This document shows, one piece after another, positions 55,038 to 64,000 of a stretch of 64,000 nt of DNA; the first letter of the stretch is position 1, and the number at the start of each line of letters is the position of its first letter. Source of the stretch: Sphaeroforma sirkka. Lineage: Eukaryota > Opisthokonta > Ichthyosporea > Ichthyophonida. The stretch spans positions 41,001 to 105,000 of the forward strand of contig LUCW03000139.1 of NCBI GenBank assembly GCA_001586965.3, given 5' to 3'. The notes under the pieces were generated by a model. The model did no database searches and was not told the origin of the DNA. It worked only from the letters and a program-made list of their open reading frames with translations. Both the position numbers and the translations under genes were made by a program.

Positions 55038-58000
55038 ATGTACCACCGTATAATGAACGCGGACAGCTGCCGTGGGCTGTTTGTGCGTGTGGCTGTGTGG
55101 CTGATTGCTGCGACAACCATCGCGTTCTGCTTAAGCGGCTACTTCACTCACTACCGCGTCAGTAAGTTATAAGTTATTTATTGTCCTAATAAGTCGCCAT
55201 ACCGTTAAACTCTGCGCATATGTCTCAGTAGTAATACACGTCTAATCGGTAGCGCTGTCAACATAGATGTCACAAGCGATTAGCGCTACACCAGTATTCA
55301 GTGCCCTGTGTGGTATAAACCCCTTTCGTGACCTTCTCCACTTCATCTACTATTCATAATGTATACTTCATATACTATTCATACTATATACTTCATCTAC
55401 TATTCATGTTGTATACTTCATATACTATTCATGCTATATACTTCATATACTGTCCATGATGTATACTTCATATACTATTCATGCTATGTACTTCATCTAC
55501 TATTCATGGTGTATACTTCATATACTATTTAACTATTCATGGTGTATACTTCATATACTATTCATGCTATATACTTCATATACTATTCATGCTATTTACT
55601 TATAGTATTCATGCTATATACTTTATATACTATTCATGCTATATACTTATATAGCGCTTTTCATGCTACATGGCTTCATATACTATTCATGCTATATACT
55701 TTATATACTATTCATGCTATATACTTCATATACTATTCAGGATAAATACTTCATATATCATTCGTATACTATTCATGCTATATACTTTATATACTATTCA
55801 TGCTATATACTTTATATACTATTCATGCTATATACTTCATATATTATTCATGCCAAATACTTCATATATTATTCATGCTATATACTTATACTCTTCATGC
55901 ATACTTATACTGTTCATACTATATACTTTCTATACTATTCATGCTATATGCTTATACTATTCATGCTATATGCTTATACTATTCATGCTATATGCTTATA
56001 CTATTCTTGCTATATACTTCATATACTATTCATGCTATGTACTTCATATACTATTCATGTCATATACTTCATATATTATCCATGCTATATACTTCATATA
56101 CTATTCATGGCATATACTTGCTATTCTATTCTTGATATCTTGTGAATCATATATATCTTCCTATATAGATTGTTGCTCGCATACGTGCTCAATGGTATCA
56201 GCTGCAATCAATTTTCTGGTATTGTCGATAATGCGATTGACATGAATATATATAATACAGCCATATATAATTGTATTTTGAATCCGATATCACACAAACC
56301 CTGAAACCCCCTACGCCTAGAGAACATTAGTAGAGTAAGTTGACTTGCCACCCAATATAAACAATCGCTCAAGAATGGATTATTTTATCATACGATTGGA
56401 AAGATCATACGATTTGCTTTAGTTGTGATGTGAAAGTCAGTATATTTACTGGTGAATAATTCTGTTTGCTAGTGCAATTCAGCTATGATTCGACCGACAC
56501 ATAAAGTTCATCAACCCCGACAAACCGATGAAAGCAGAATTTCATACACTGTAATCTGTGACTAAGCGTTGTGTACACCGTATCTAATTTGTGTGTGCCA
56601 ATTGTGTTGCGGCAGAAGATAATAGAAGTATATCCATGCAGCTGACAACACCAAACATGAACCGGTAGACTAGCGTCATTGGAAGTCATGCTCTAAAGGT
56701 GCGCCTTTATGCACCAACCTATGCACGCACGCATGCTCATTCGCTGTGTTACGTGTCACGAGCAATTGAATTCATCCGTATATGCTCACAGAGAACCGAC
56801 TGTCCTGTGCGTTCAGTGAAAGTGCCTTGTACAGTGTGTCACGTAGCACTTGGGTTTTTGGGTTTTAGGGTTTTGCGTTTTTGTGTCACGTAGCACGTGG
56901 GTGTACCACACATTGCCTTACTGCCCAATCGTAGGAGTGACCCACTGCGTGACTCTGCGTGCGCTGTTGTCGTTAGAGTGGATTGCGAGGTGTTACCATG
57001 AGAGTGGATGTGTAATCGCACATGCATGTGCTCAGCTAGAGCATGGCACTTATGAATGACCCGACAACGTTCACAGAGCTATATAAAGACTACGAAGAAG
57101 TGCTCACAGACAACTGGGACGAAGCGGAAGAGGGCGATTTTGATGCGTACGAACGATTGCTCGTGTGCCCTGTGACCAAAACAGACGACATCCGCATCGC
57201 TTGTGTGGGGTGAGTCACAGGCCATCTTTAACATGAATGGAAGGGGTTCATCAGTATAGTGTTAGTCGATATCCTATAGAATGTGGTCTGATAGGCTCTA
57301 ATGTTAATTCTTTGGTTCATCAGTATAGTGTAAATTGGTATCAGATAGAGTGTGGCCTGATAGGCTCTAATGTTAATTCTTTGGTTCATCAGTATATTGA
57401 AAATTGGTATCATATAGAGTGTTGTCTGATACGCTCGGCTGTTGATCTTTTGGGTTGATTCCTATTATGTCGCAAATGGAGAGAATGAGATGCAATTGTT
57501 CTACGAGCTTTGTCTGCTGCTAGGCCTCGGCTGTTTGAGGTGTCTGTTTAGGTGGACTATGTCTGGGGTTGTTTTTTTTGGTAGTGTGCTCTTTTCTCAT
57601 ACTACACCATTACACTCTCATACTACACCATTACACTCTCAAACTAGACCATTACACTCTCAAACTAGACCATTACACTCTCATACTAGACCATTTCACT
57701 CTCATACTACACCATTACACTCTCATATTACACCATTACACTCTCATCGTAAAAATCATCACTAAAATCTTTCTCTGTGATTGTCAATGCCTGCATGCAT
57801 TTCACAGCGATAGCATAACGCGTGGCAATGGGTCATTTGCCGAAGGCGTGGGGAGCCACGAGGGGGTCTACGAGAGAGGCAACTATCCAGCTGAGCTAGA
57901 TGCCATGCTTAAGACACAGTTCCCTGATAAGAATGTATGTGATATGAATAAGAATCCATGTAGTAAGCATGTATGTGATGTCAATTTATGTGATAAGAAT

Positions 58001-61000
58001 AAGAATGCATGTAGTAAGAATGTATGTGATAAGAATACGAATGCATGTAGTAAGCATGTATGTGATATTAATTTCTGTGACAAGAATAAGAATTCATGTA
58101 GTAAGAATGTATGTGATGAAATCTTTGCGTGTGCATTGTACTCTACTGTGCGTAGTCGTCAGTTGTTGACATCGATAGGTTTGAGCCGCACCACAACGGA
58201 ACTATTGGTAGATAACGTTCGCAATGCTGAAGGTTACAATGAGCGAAATACGCACACAAATGCGATAGAGAACAGTTGACGTCGTGGATACTTCTGTGCA
58301 TAGACAGACCAGTTGTACCTCAAACTGTATGTAGCATATACACCTCTCGTTTGTTCTGAGCATAAGCGCAAAAATGTTACTAATCTGAACATCTAATAAC
58401 AATTCATTCTGCACTCGTCGCTCAGATGTTTCCTGAATTCTCATCACTTGTCGTAATTGCTCTACTTCTACCCAACCCTAAACCCTACTTCGACTAGGTC
58501 ACGGCCAGAAACTATGGCGTCAGTGGCGCCCAGACACTCATTGTAAGTTTACTAACACGTGGTTAAGACTACTTGACAGTATATGTACCCGAAATACCTT
58601 TGTCTATATGTATATGCGTTTTATGTGTGTATAACGTTGTACGCATGTGTGTGTTGATGCTGATGCAAGTCGCAAATTATAAATCTTCTCTAAACGAAAG
58701 AGAAGTAATTCTACTTCCAACTCAAGCACAACGCATCGCAGGTAGTCCTAGTATGGTCGTATCTCTGCACTGCAAGAGATGTCTTTACAATGTAAACAAA
58801 TCGCGAAGCTATACGTTTCAATAGCAACTTCGTTTGCTCGATTCAGGATGATTATTGCCACATGTTCACTGTTTGATTAAGTGCCACATGGCTACTGTTT
58901 AATTAAGTGGCACATGTTCACTGTTACTGTTGCGTTACCATCAAAGCAACGCACATGACATTCAACTGACTGAGTCTGCTGTAAGTGGTGATCGGCTTTA
59001 CGTCTTGACTGCACACAAAGCAGTCACTGACCTGTGACATAAATGTGCATGTCATCGTCTATGTCTCACCGTTGCGTTATCATGTCATGTGTGGTTGAGG
59101 TCAATGCTACATCTGCAATCGTGTGTGCGCGTAGCGTGCCGTCGTTATCACACACACTATCTCACTTCCTTACATGCACTGTTGTGTTGTGTGCTTGCGT
59201 AGATGCATCTACCACACACTCTCTCACTTCATTACTGTTGTGTTGTGTTGTGTGCTTGTCATAGACCCATCTATCACGCACACCCTCACTTCATTCTGTT
59301 GTGTTGTGTTGTGTGCTTGTCATAGACCCATCTATCACACACACTCTCACTTCATTCCTGTTGTGTTGTGTTGTGTGCTTGTCATAGACCCATTTATCGC
59401 ACACACTCTCACTTCATTCCTGTTGTGTTGTGTTGTGTGCTTTTCATAGAACCATCTTTCACACGCACCCTCACTCCATTACTGTTGTGTTGTGTTGTGT
59501 GCTTGTCATAGACCCATCTATCACACACACCCTCACTTCATTGCTGTTGTGTTGTGTTGTGTGCTTGTCATAGGCTGGTGCTGATCTGCCATACTTCCAT
59601 ACAAAGACCCATCTGCTGGCCGTAGCCTTCCGTCCGAATGTACTCGTGGTAATGCTTGGCACTAACGATGCCAAAGTCACCACATGGTATGTGTTGATGG
59701 TCTGCGGTAGTCCCAATGTCAGTGACTACGTGGCATGTGTTGAATGTCACAGAGGATAATGGTGTATGTGTGTCCATTGGCTGTAACTACATGGTATGTG
59801 TTGGTGGTCTGCGGTAGTTCCAATGTCAGTGACCACGTGGCATGTGTTGAATGTCACAGTGCATGATAGTATATGTGTGTCCATTGGCTGTATCTACATG
59901 GTATGTGTTGGTGGTCTGCGGTAGTTTCAGTGTCAGTGACCACGTGATATGTGTTGAATGTCACAGTGCATGATAGTGCATGTGTGTCCATTGGCTGTAA
60001 CTACATGGTATGTGTTGGTTGTCTGCGGTAGTTTCAATGTCAGTGACCACGTGGTATGTGTTGAATGTCACAGTGCATGATAATGTATGTGTCTGTAACT
60101 ACATGGTATGTGTTGGTGGTCTGCGGTAGTCCCAATGTCAGTGACCACGTGGCATGTGTTGAATGTCACAGAGGATAATGGTGTATGTGTGTCCATTGGC
60201 TGTAACTACATGGTATGTGTTGGTGGTCTGCGGTATTTTCAATATCAGTGACCACGTGGTATGTGTTGAATGTCACAGTGCATGATAATATATGTGTGTC
60301 CATTGGCTGTAACTACATGGTATGTGTTGGAGGTCTGCGGTAGTTCCAATGTCAGTGTCCACGTGGTATGTGTTGAATGTCACAGTGCATGATAGTATAT
60401 GTGTGTCCATTAGCTGTATCTACATGGTATGTGTTGGTGGTCTGCGGTAGTTTCAGTGTCAGTGACCACGTGATATGTGTTGAATGTCACAGTGCATGAT
60501 AGTGCATGTGTGTCCATTGGCTGTAACTACATCGTACGTGTTGGTTGTCTGCGGTAGTTTCAATGTCAGTGACCACGTGGTATGTGTTGAATGTCACAGT
60601 GCATGATAGTGTATGTGTGTCCATTGGCTGTAACTACATGGTATGTGTTGGAGGTCTGCGGTAGTTCCAATATCAGTGACCATATGGTATGTGTTGAATG
60701 TCACAGTGCATGATAGTATATGTGTGTCCATTGACTGTATCTACATGGTATGTGTTGGTGGTCTGCAGTAGTTTCAGTGTCAGTGACCACGTGGTATGTG
60801 CTGAATGTCACAGTGCATGATAGTGTATGTGTATCCATTGGCTGTATCTACATGCCTTGTTTCATATTGCGAGAATGTCTCGATTGCTGTCGAAGTACTG
60901 TTCCAGAGAATTGCGCAGGGGCTTTTATGGTTTTACTGAACCATTATAACGTAGTCTTGGAGTGATTAGTAACTTTACTAAACCATTGTAACGTAGTCTT

Positions 61001-61251
61001 GGAATATTTAGTAACTTTACTAAACCATTGTAGCGTAGTCTTGGAGTGAATAGTAACTTTACTAAACCATTGTAATATTGTCTTCGAGTGATTGGTAACA
61101 TGACTACGCGACGTGGGTGGGCTGATGGGCTGAGTTGTGATGCGTTAGTCATGTGGTATGTATGTTTTAGAGTTTTTGGGTTTAGACTGCGTGGGTGGGC
61201 TGATGGACTGAATTGTGGTGCGTTAGTCACGCGGTTTGTGTGTGCTCTGCG

Positions 61252-61283
<32 letters not shown>

Positions 61284-63036
61284 CTGAGACTGAGTCGCTG
61301 ACCTCTTAGTCTCTCCTTTGCTCTGTCCACAGGAATGATGCGACGCGTGACCAGTTTAAGCGAGAGTACCTGCGACTGCTCATGTCCTTTTCGTACAGAT
61401 ACGGTACGTGACCAAGTGGGGAAAGACACTTCACCACTTCATGTGTATTCTTGATCGCTGTGTTATAGATACTTAATTTTTATGTTTTAGCGTTTTAGCG
61501 TTTTAGCAAGAATGAGCGTGGAATCGACGTACAAATACATAAAAACAAAGTGCGAGTGTGTGCGATTTCGACACTTACATGTGTGCACGTGCCTGGGTGC
61601 TGCAGACGACGCCTTCGATTTTAGGGTTTAGCTAAAACCCACTGCTCTCACTCAATGGGCCTACCCATACACTCTTAGAACAGCTGTGTGCGGTTTGGTT
61701 TGCGCACACACGTCTGTTTCCGCATACAAATGGCTAATTGTACTGTGGCTGATTCTCTTCTAATGACGTACGCTGTACACTGCACAGGTTGCAGACCGCA
61801 GACGTGGCTTATGGCGGCACCTCCGGTCATTAAGGACATATTTGGAGTCAGTGGCAAAGCACTGCACCAAGGTACTACTTCGCTATGCGTAGCCTTTGAA
61901 TGAAACGTCCCGTGAGTCACGGAGAGATACTGTACAAGAGTGGCAGTTGTGAGTGAGTGAGTGAATGGACGTCTTCAGTGGTTGGTGATGCGATTCGTTA
62001 CACTCGCATGCTTTACACTTGAACGGTCAGGATTGGCTACTTGCCTACTGTATTTCTTGCCTAGGGCAAGTCCTCATTTGAGCCCAGAGGTCGCTGCTAA
62101 GCTTAGTTGCCTACTGTGTTACTTGCCTAGGGCAAGTCCTCATTTGAGCCCAGAGGTCGTTGCTAAGCCTAGTTGCCTACTGTGTTACTTGCCTAGGGCA
62201 AGTCATCATTTAAGCTCATCGGTCGTTGCTAAGCTTAGTGCTCGTGATTATCCGCAGATGTGAATCCTATTATACGGAATACGATTGCGCATCCGCGGCG
62301 CAAGAATATGCCTCTCATCGACATTGAGGACCTGTTGGCAAAGGATAAGACGAACAAGTATGTGATATATTGATATATGATGTCCTCTGGCGTGGATGTG
62401 TGTGCATTGGGTGTGGTAGTTGTAGTTTGAGTTCGGTGCAGAAAGTACACCCGCTAGTTATGTTGTGGTTGGAGGTACTAAGTTTGTGACCATAGGGATA
62501 CAACAGCACAAGCGTTTTAGGATAACAAGGTTTTGAGTATACAAAGTTGGCAGTGCTCTACGATACATTCTATCACAGTGGGTTTTATGGTTTTTAAAGT
62601 TAATGGTTTTAATCGGTGTATTATATGATCATATGATCGTACTACTTGCCATGGCGTTTCATTGCGCTTCACAATCTCTTGGCATTGAACGTATTCACGG
62701 CATTCGTCGTTGTGGGCTGTTATTTGGTCTGTATGCCTGAGCTCTCTCTCACCCACACTCTCATAAGATTTGATATTCCTAACATTCTCCCATCGAATAC
62801 TCGAGCTGAGTTGAGTTGATCTGACGGGTCTTTCTTTCGGTGTCCTATACTCGTATGCCTGACTGTTCGTGTTATGTGTTCCCCTCAGCTTCTACATTGA
62901 CGGGAAGGAAGACAGAGACCATGGAGATGGACTACACCCATGTCTTGTGGGAACACAGCGTATGGCCAGGGCAGTGTACGACCACTTAAGACCATGGATC
63001 ATCAACCTACCAGTCAATGGCACAGCACCCTTCTGA
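55038..63036 (+). CDS. SGNH/GDSL-type hydrolase with N-terminal signal anchor
   Basis: Ten exons in consistent phase: 55038-55161 (ATG), 56169-56218 (tentative), 57040-57209, 57808-57934, 58498-58542, 59574-59686, 61333-61403, 61788-61871, 62258-62357 and 62889-63036 (TGA); 343 residues. All SGNH blocks are present. Block I is IACVGDSITRGNG (catalytic Ser), its Gly codon split by the intron at 57209/57808. Block II is NYGVSGAQ (oxyanion Gly). Block III is VVMLGTNDA (oxyanion Asn). Block V is GDGLHP (catalytic Asp and His). The fold suggests an esterase acting on acyl or acetyl groups of lipids or glycans; the substrate is unknown. Exon 1 encodes one hydrophobic helix (LFVRVAVWLIAATTIAFCLS), so the enzyme probably enters the secretory pathway. 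If exons 1-2 are wrong, translation could start at ATG 57043. An AATAAA lies at 63115. Confidence 0.92.
55345..56125. repeat. ~25 bp minisatellite (cttcatatactattcatgct)
   Basis: About 30 variable copies of tatacttcatatactattcatgcta (variants ttata/ttcat) lie in the first SGNH intron, ending ~45 bp before the tentative exon 2. The long Tyr/Ile/Ser/His frame across it is an artefact. Confidence 0.92.
57240..57440. repeat. ~68 bp repeat, three copies
   Basis: Copies share ggttcatcagtatagtgt and ctgataggctctaatgttaa in the intron before the catalytic-Ser exon. Confidence 0.88.
57590..57755. repeat. ~19-20 bp tandem repeat, about eight copies
   Basis: Units like ctcatactacaccattacac, immediately upstream of the SGNH exon starting at 57808. 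Confidence 0.9.
57920..58125 (+). repeat. donor-derived repeat that stays open as a Cys-rich frame
   Basis: The exon end gataagaat/gtatgtgat at 57934 recurs about five to six times as (a/g)taag(a/c)atgtatgtgat and relatives, spaced roughly 30-50 bp. Read through from the exon, the frame stays open and encodes repeats like DKNKNACSKNVC. Confidence 0.82.
59200..59575 (+). repeat. 62 bp array copied from the 3' splice site
   Basis: Six copies of gttgtgttgtgtgcttgtcatagacccatc-type sequence. The motif gtgcttgtcatag occurs at about 59262, 59322, 59384, 59446 (variant ttcatag), 59508 and 59570. The last is the real acceptor for the exon starting at 59574. Confidence 0.92.
59684..60870 (+). repeat. 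107 bp array copied from the 5' splice site
   Basis: About 11 copies of a 106-107 bp unit, each starting acatg/gtatgtgttg, which is the real exon end and donor at 59686/59687. Each unit contains a second donor-like acgtg/gtatgtgttg half-way. The array starts exactly at the splice junction. Confidence 0.93.
60930..61090. repeat. 42 bp repeat, four copies
   Basis: Copies of tttactaaaccattgtaacg plus tagtcttggagtgattagtaac, further along the same SGNH intron. Confidence 0.9.
62040..62245. repeat. 66 bp repeat with internal palindrome, three copies
   Basis: Each copy contains cttgcctagggcaag, a perfect 15 bp inverted repeat around a central base pair step, and ends cagaggtcgttgctaagc. The array sits just before the SGNH exon at 62258. 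Confidence 0.9.
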
Positions 63037-63857
63037 CGCAAATGAACAGAGATACAAGACAAGGCTAGTAGCTCAATCAGTCAATGGCATCGCACCATTC
63101 TAACGCAGCAATGAAATAAAGCAAATGAACACAAATATAAGGCACGGCTTATATTTTGTGTACGTAGCTAATGGGTTGTAGTTGGTACTCTCTCATCCAC
63201 GCCATGATATAATAAGTCTTTTATAACATTCTCTCAACGACTTGTCTATCAGTACATAGCATTGGTATTCGTGAATTGACACGGCACGCACTCTCTGTTA
63301 CGTGTGAGCAATCTCATAATGCTCTCTCACCCGTGTCTTATTACCATACTGGCGCTGGGGCAGCCCATCTCATTGTATATGGACAGACGGATGAGTCTCA
63401 GAAGGTCAACAGGAACACTCCCAGGCGAACGGTGCACTGTGTTAGTTGATGGATTGATACGATTATTTCAACGTCACATATATTCAGTCTGATTCGCGTT
63501 GATATAAAACAAGCCAAAGCTTGATAACACAGGGAAGGTTTGGGTTGAACGATACACTTAAGTCTCTCTTTAAAGCGTAGAAGTGCAACTCTGTTTTTGG
63601 ATGCACATTTACCGATGCACTGAGATGACCTGAGTAACTCATCACTTCGTATCAGAACACTGCCCATCGGAAACAAGTCAATGAAGGTGCGGTAGAGATT
63701 TGTCGCTTGATGTTCACACAGTCTAGCTATTTGCCTGGTGGTCTAGTATGTATTAATATCTATATATGTTGCCCGGACGTTTGAGCAGAGCATGCAATCC
63801 TGGAAAACTTACACCACATCGCTTCGGGAGCCATTGGTCTGAGATTCAAAAGCAAAT
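63037..63857. other. downstream intergenic region
   Basis: Follows the SGNH stop codon. It has a repeated tcaatggca(c/t)(a/c)gcacc patch near 63015-63095 and the AATAAA at 63115. Short frames on both strands (63304-63492 plus, 63398-63676 minus) lack recognisable features. Confidence 0.4.
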
Positions 63858-64000
63858 GTGGTTGCTTATCTATACTCAAATATCTCGTTTGCAGAACAAA
63901 CTGACGGCATCATCAAGTAATGAACATGGCCAGCAGTAATGTGGTTGCTTATCTATACTCAAATATCTCGTTTGCAGAACAAACTGACGGCATCATCAAG
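63858..64000 (+). repeat. 80 bp direct duplication of an acceptor and exon-like start
   Basis: Tgtggttgcttatctatact...ctcgtttgcagaacaaactg occurs at 63858-63920 and again at 63938-64000, where the window ends. Each copy has a good 3' splice-site look (tatctcgtttgcag) followed by a possible exon beginning AACAAACTGACGGC. Confidence 0.8.

Noticed and set aside
55539-56245. 191-codon frame rich in Tyr, Ile, Ser and His
   Set aside because: Produced by the 25 bp minisatellite; only its last part overlaps the tentative SGNH exon 2.
59043-59449. Cys/Val/Leu-rich frames
   Set aside because: Translation of the acceptor-derived 62 bp array inside an SGNH intron.
62040-62245. Transcription terminator or regulatory hairpins from the cttgcctagggcaag palindrome
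   Set aside because: The palindrome is part of a three-copy intronic tandem repeat, so its recurrence is explained by the array.

Overview
The window is eukaryotic nuclear DNA. The genes are split into many short exons with GT-AG introns. The introns are packed with minisatellites and long (AT)n tracts, and there are no operons or bacterial ribosome binding sites. The gene content points to a unicellular opisthokont or holozoan-type protist with a large, repeat-rich genome (an ichthyosporean would fit): an ABCC transporter, a P80-like copper transporter, a CENP-V/GFA protein, a CCDC6-like coiled-coil protein, a ZC3H15/DFRP1 CCCH protein and an SGNH hydrolase. The species assignment is inference; the gene calls come from translated exons whose splice phases agree. 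Layout: (1) 1-6.1 kb, 3' end of an ABCC-type ABC transporter (+). (2) 6.1-15.6 kb, gene-poor: (AT)n tracts and a 3.4 kb two-monomer satellite with higher-order structure, then a small possibly secreted protein at 13.2 kb. (3) 15.7-17.8 kb, a Ctr/P80-like copper transporter (+). (4) 17.9-23 kb, a patch of mobile-element debris: a 248 bp foldback element, duplicated sequence blocks, and a broken gene interrupted by two related insertions. (5) 23.2 kb, an intronless GFA/CENP-V-like gene (+). (6) 26.4-37.0 kb, an 8-exon CCDC6-like gene (-), arranged head-to-head with (7) 38.1-41.6 kb, a two-exon single-pass membrane protein (+). (8) 41.6-46.9 kb, degenerate satellites and no confident gene. (9) 46.9-54.1 kb, a 7-exon ZC3H15/DFRP1 gene (-), head-to-head with (10) 55.0-63.0 kb, a 10-exon SGNH hydrolase (+). 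(11) The last kilobase holds a duplicated acceptor/exon-like block that may begin the next gene. The genes are functionally unrelated housekeeping or membrane genes; no pathway or defence cluster is visible. The most unusual property is structural. Several intronic tandem arrays are copies of the local splice junction itself (exon end plus 5' splice site, or 3' splice site), so an intron can carry from two to about twenty tandem decoy splice sites.
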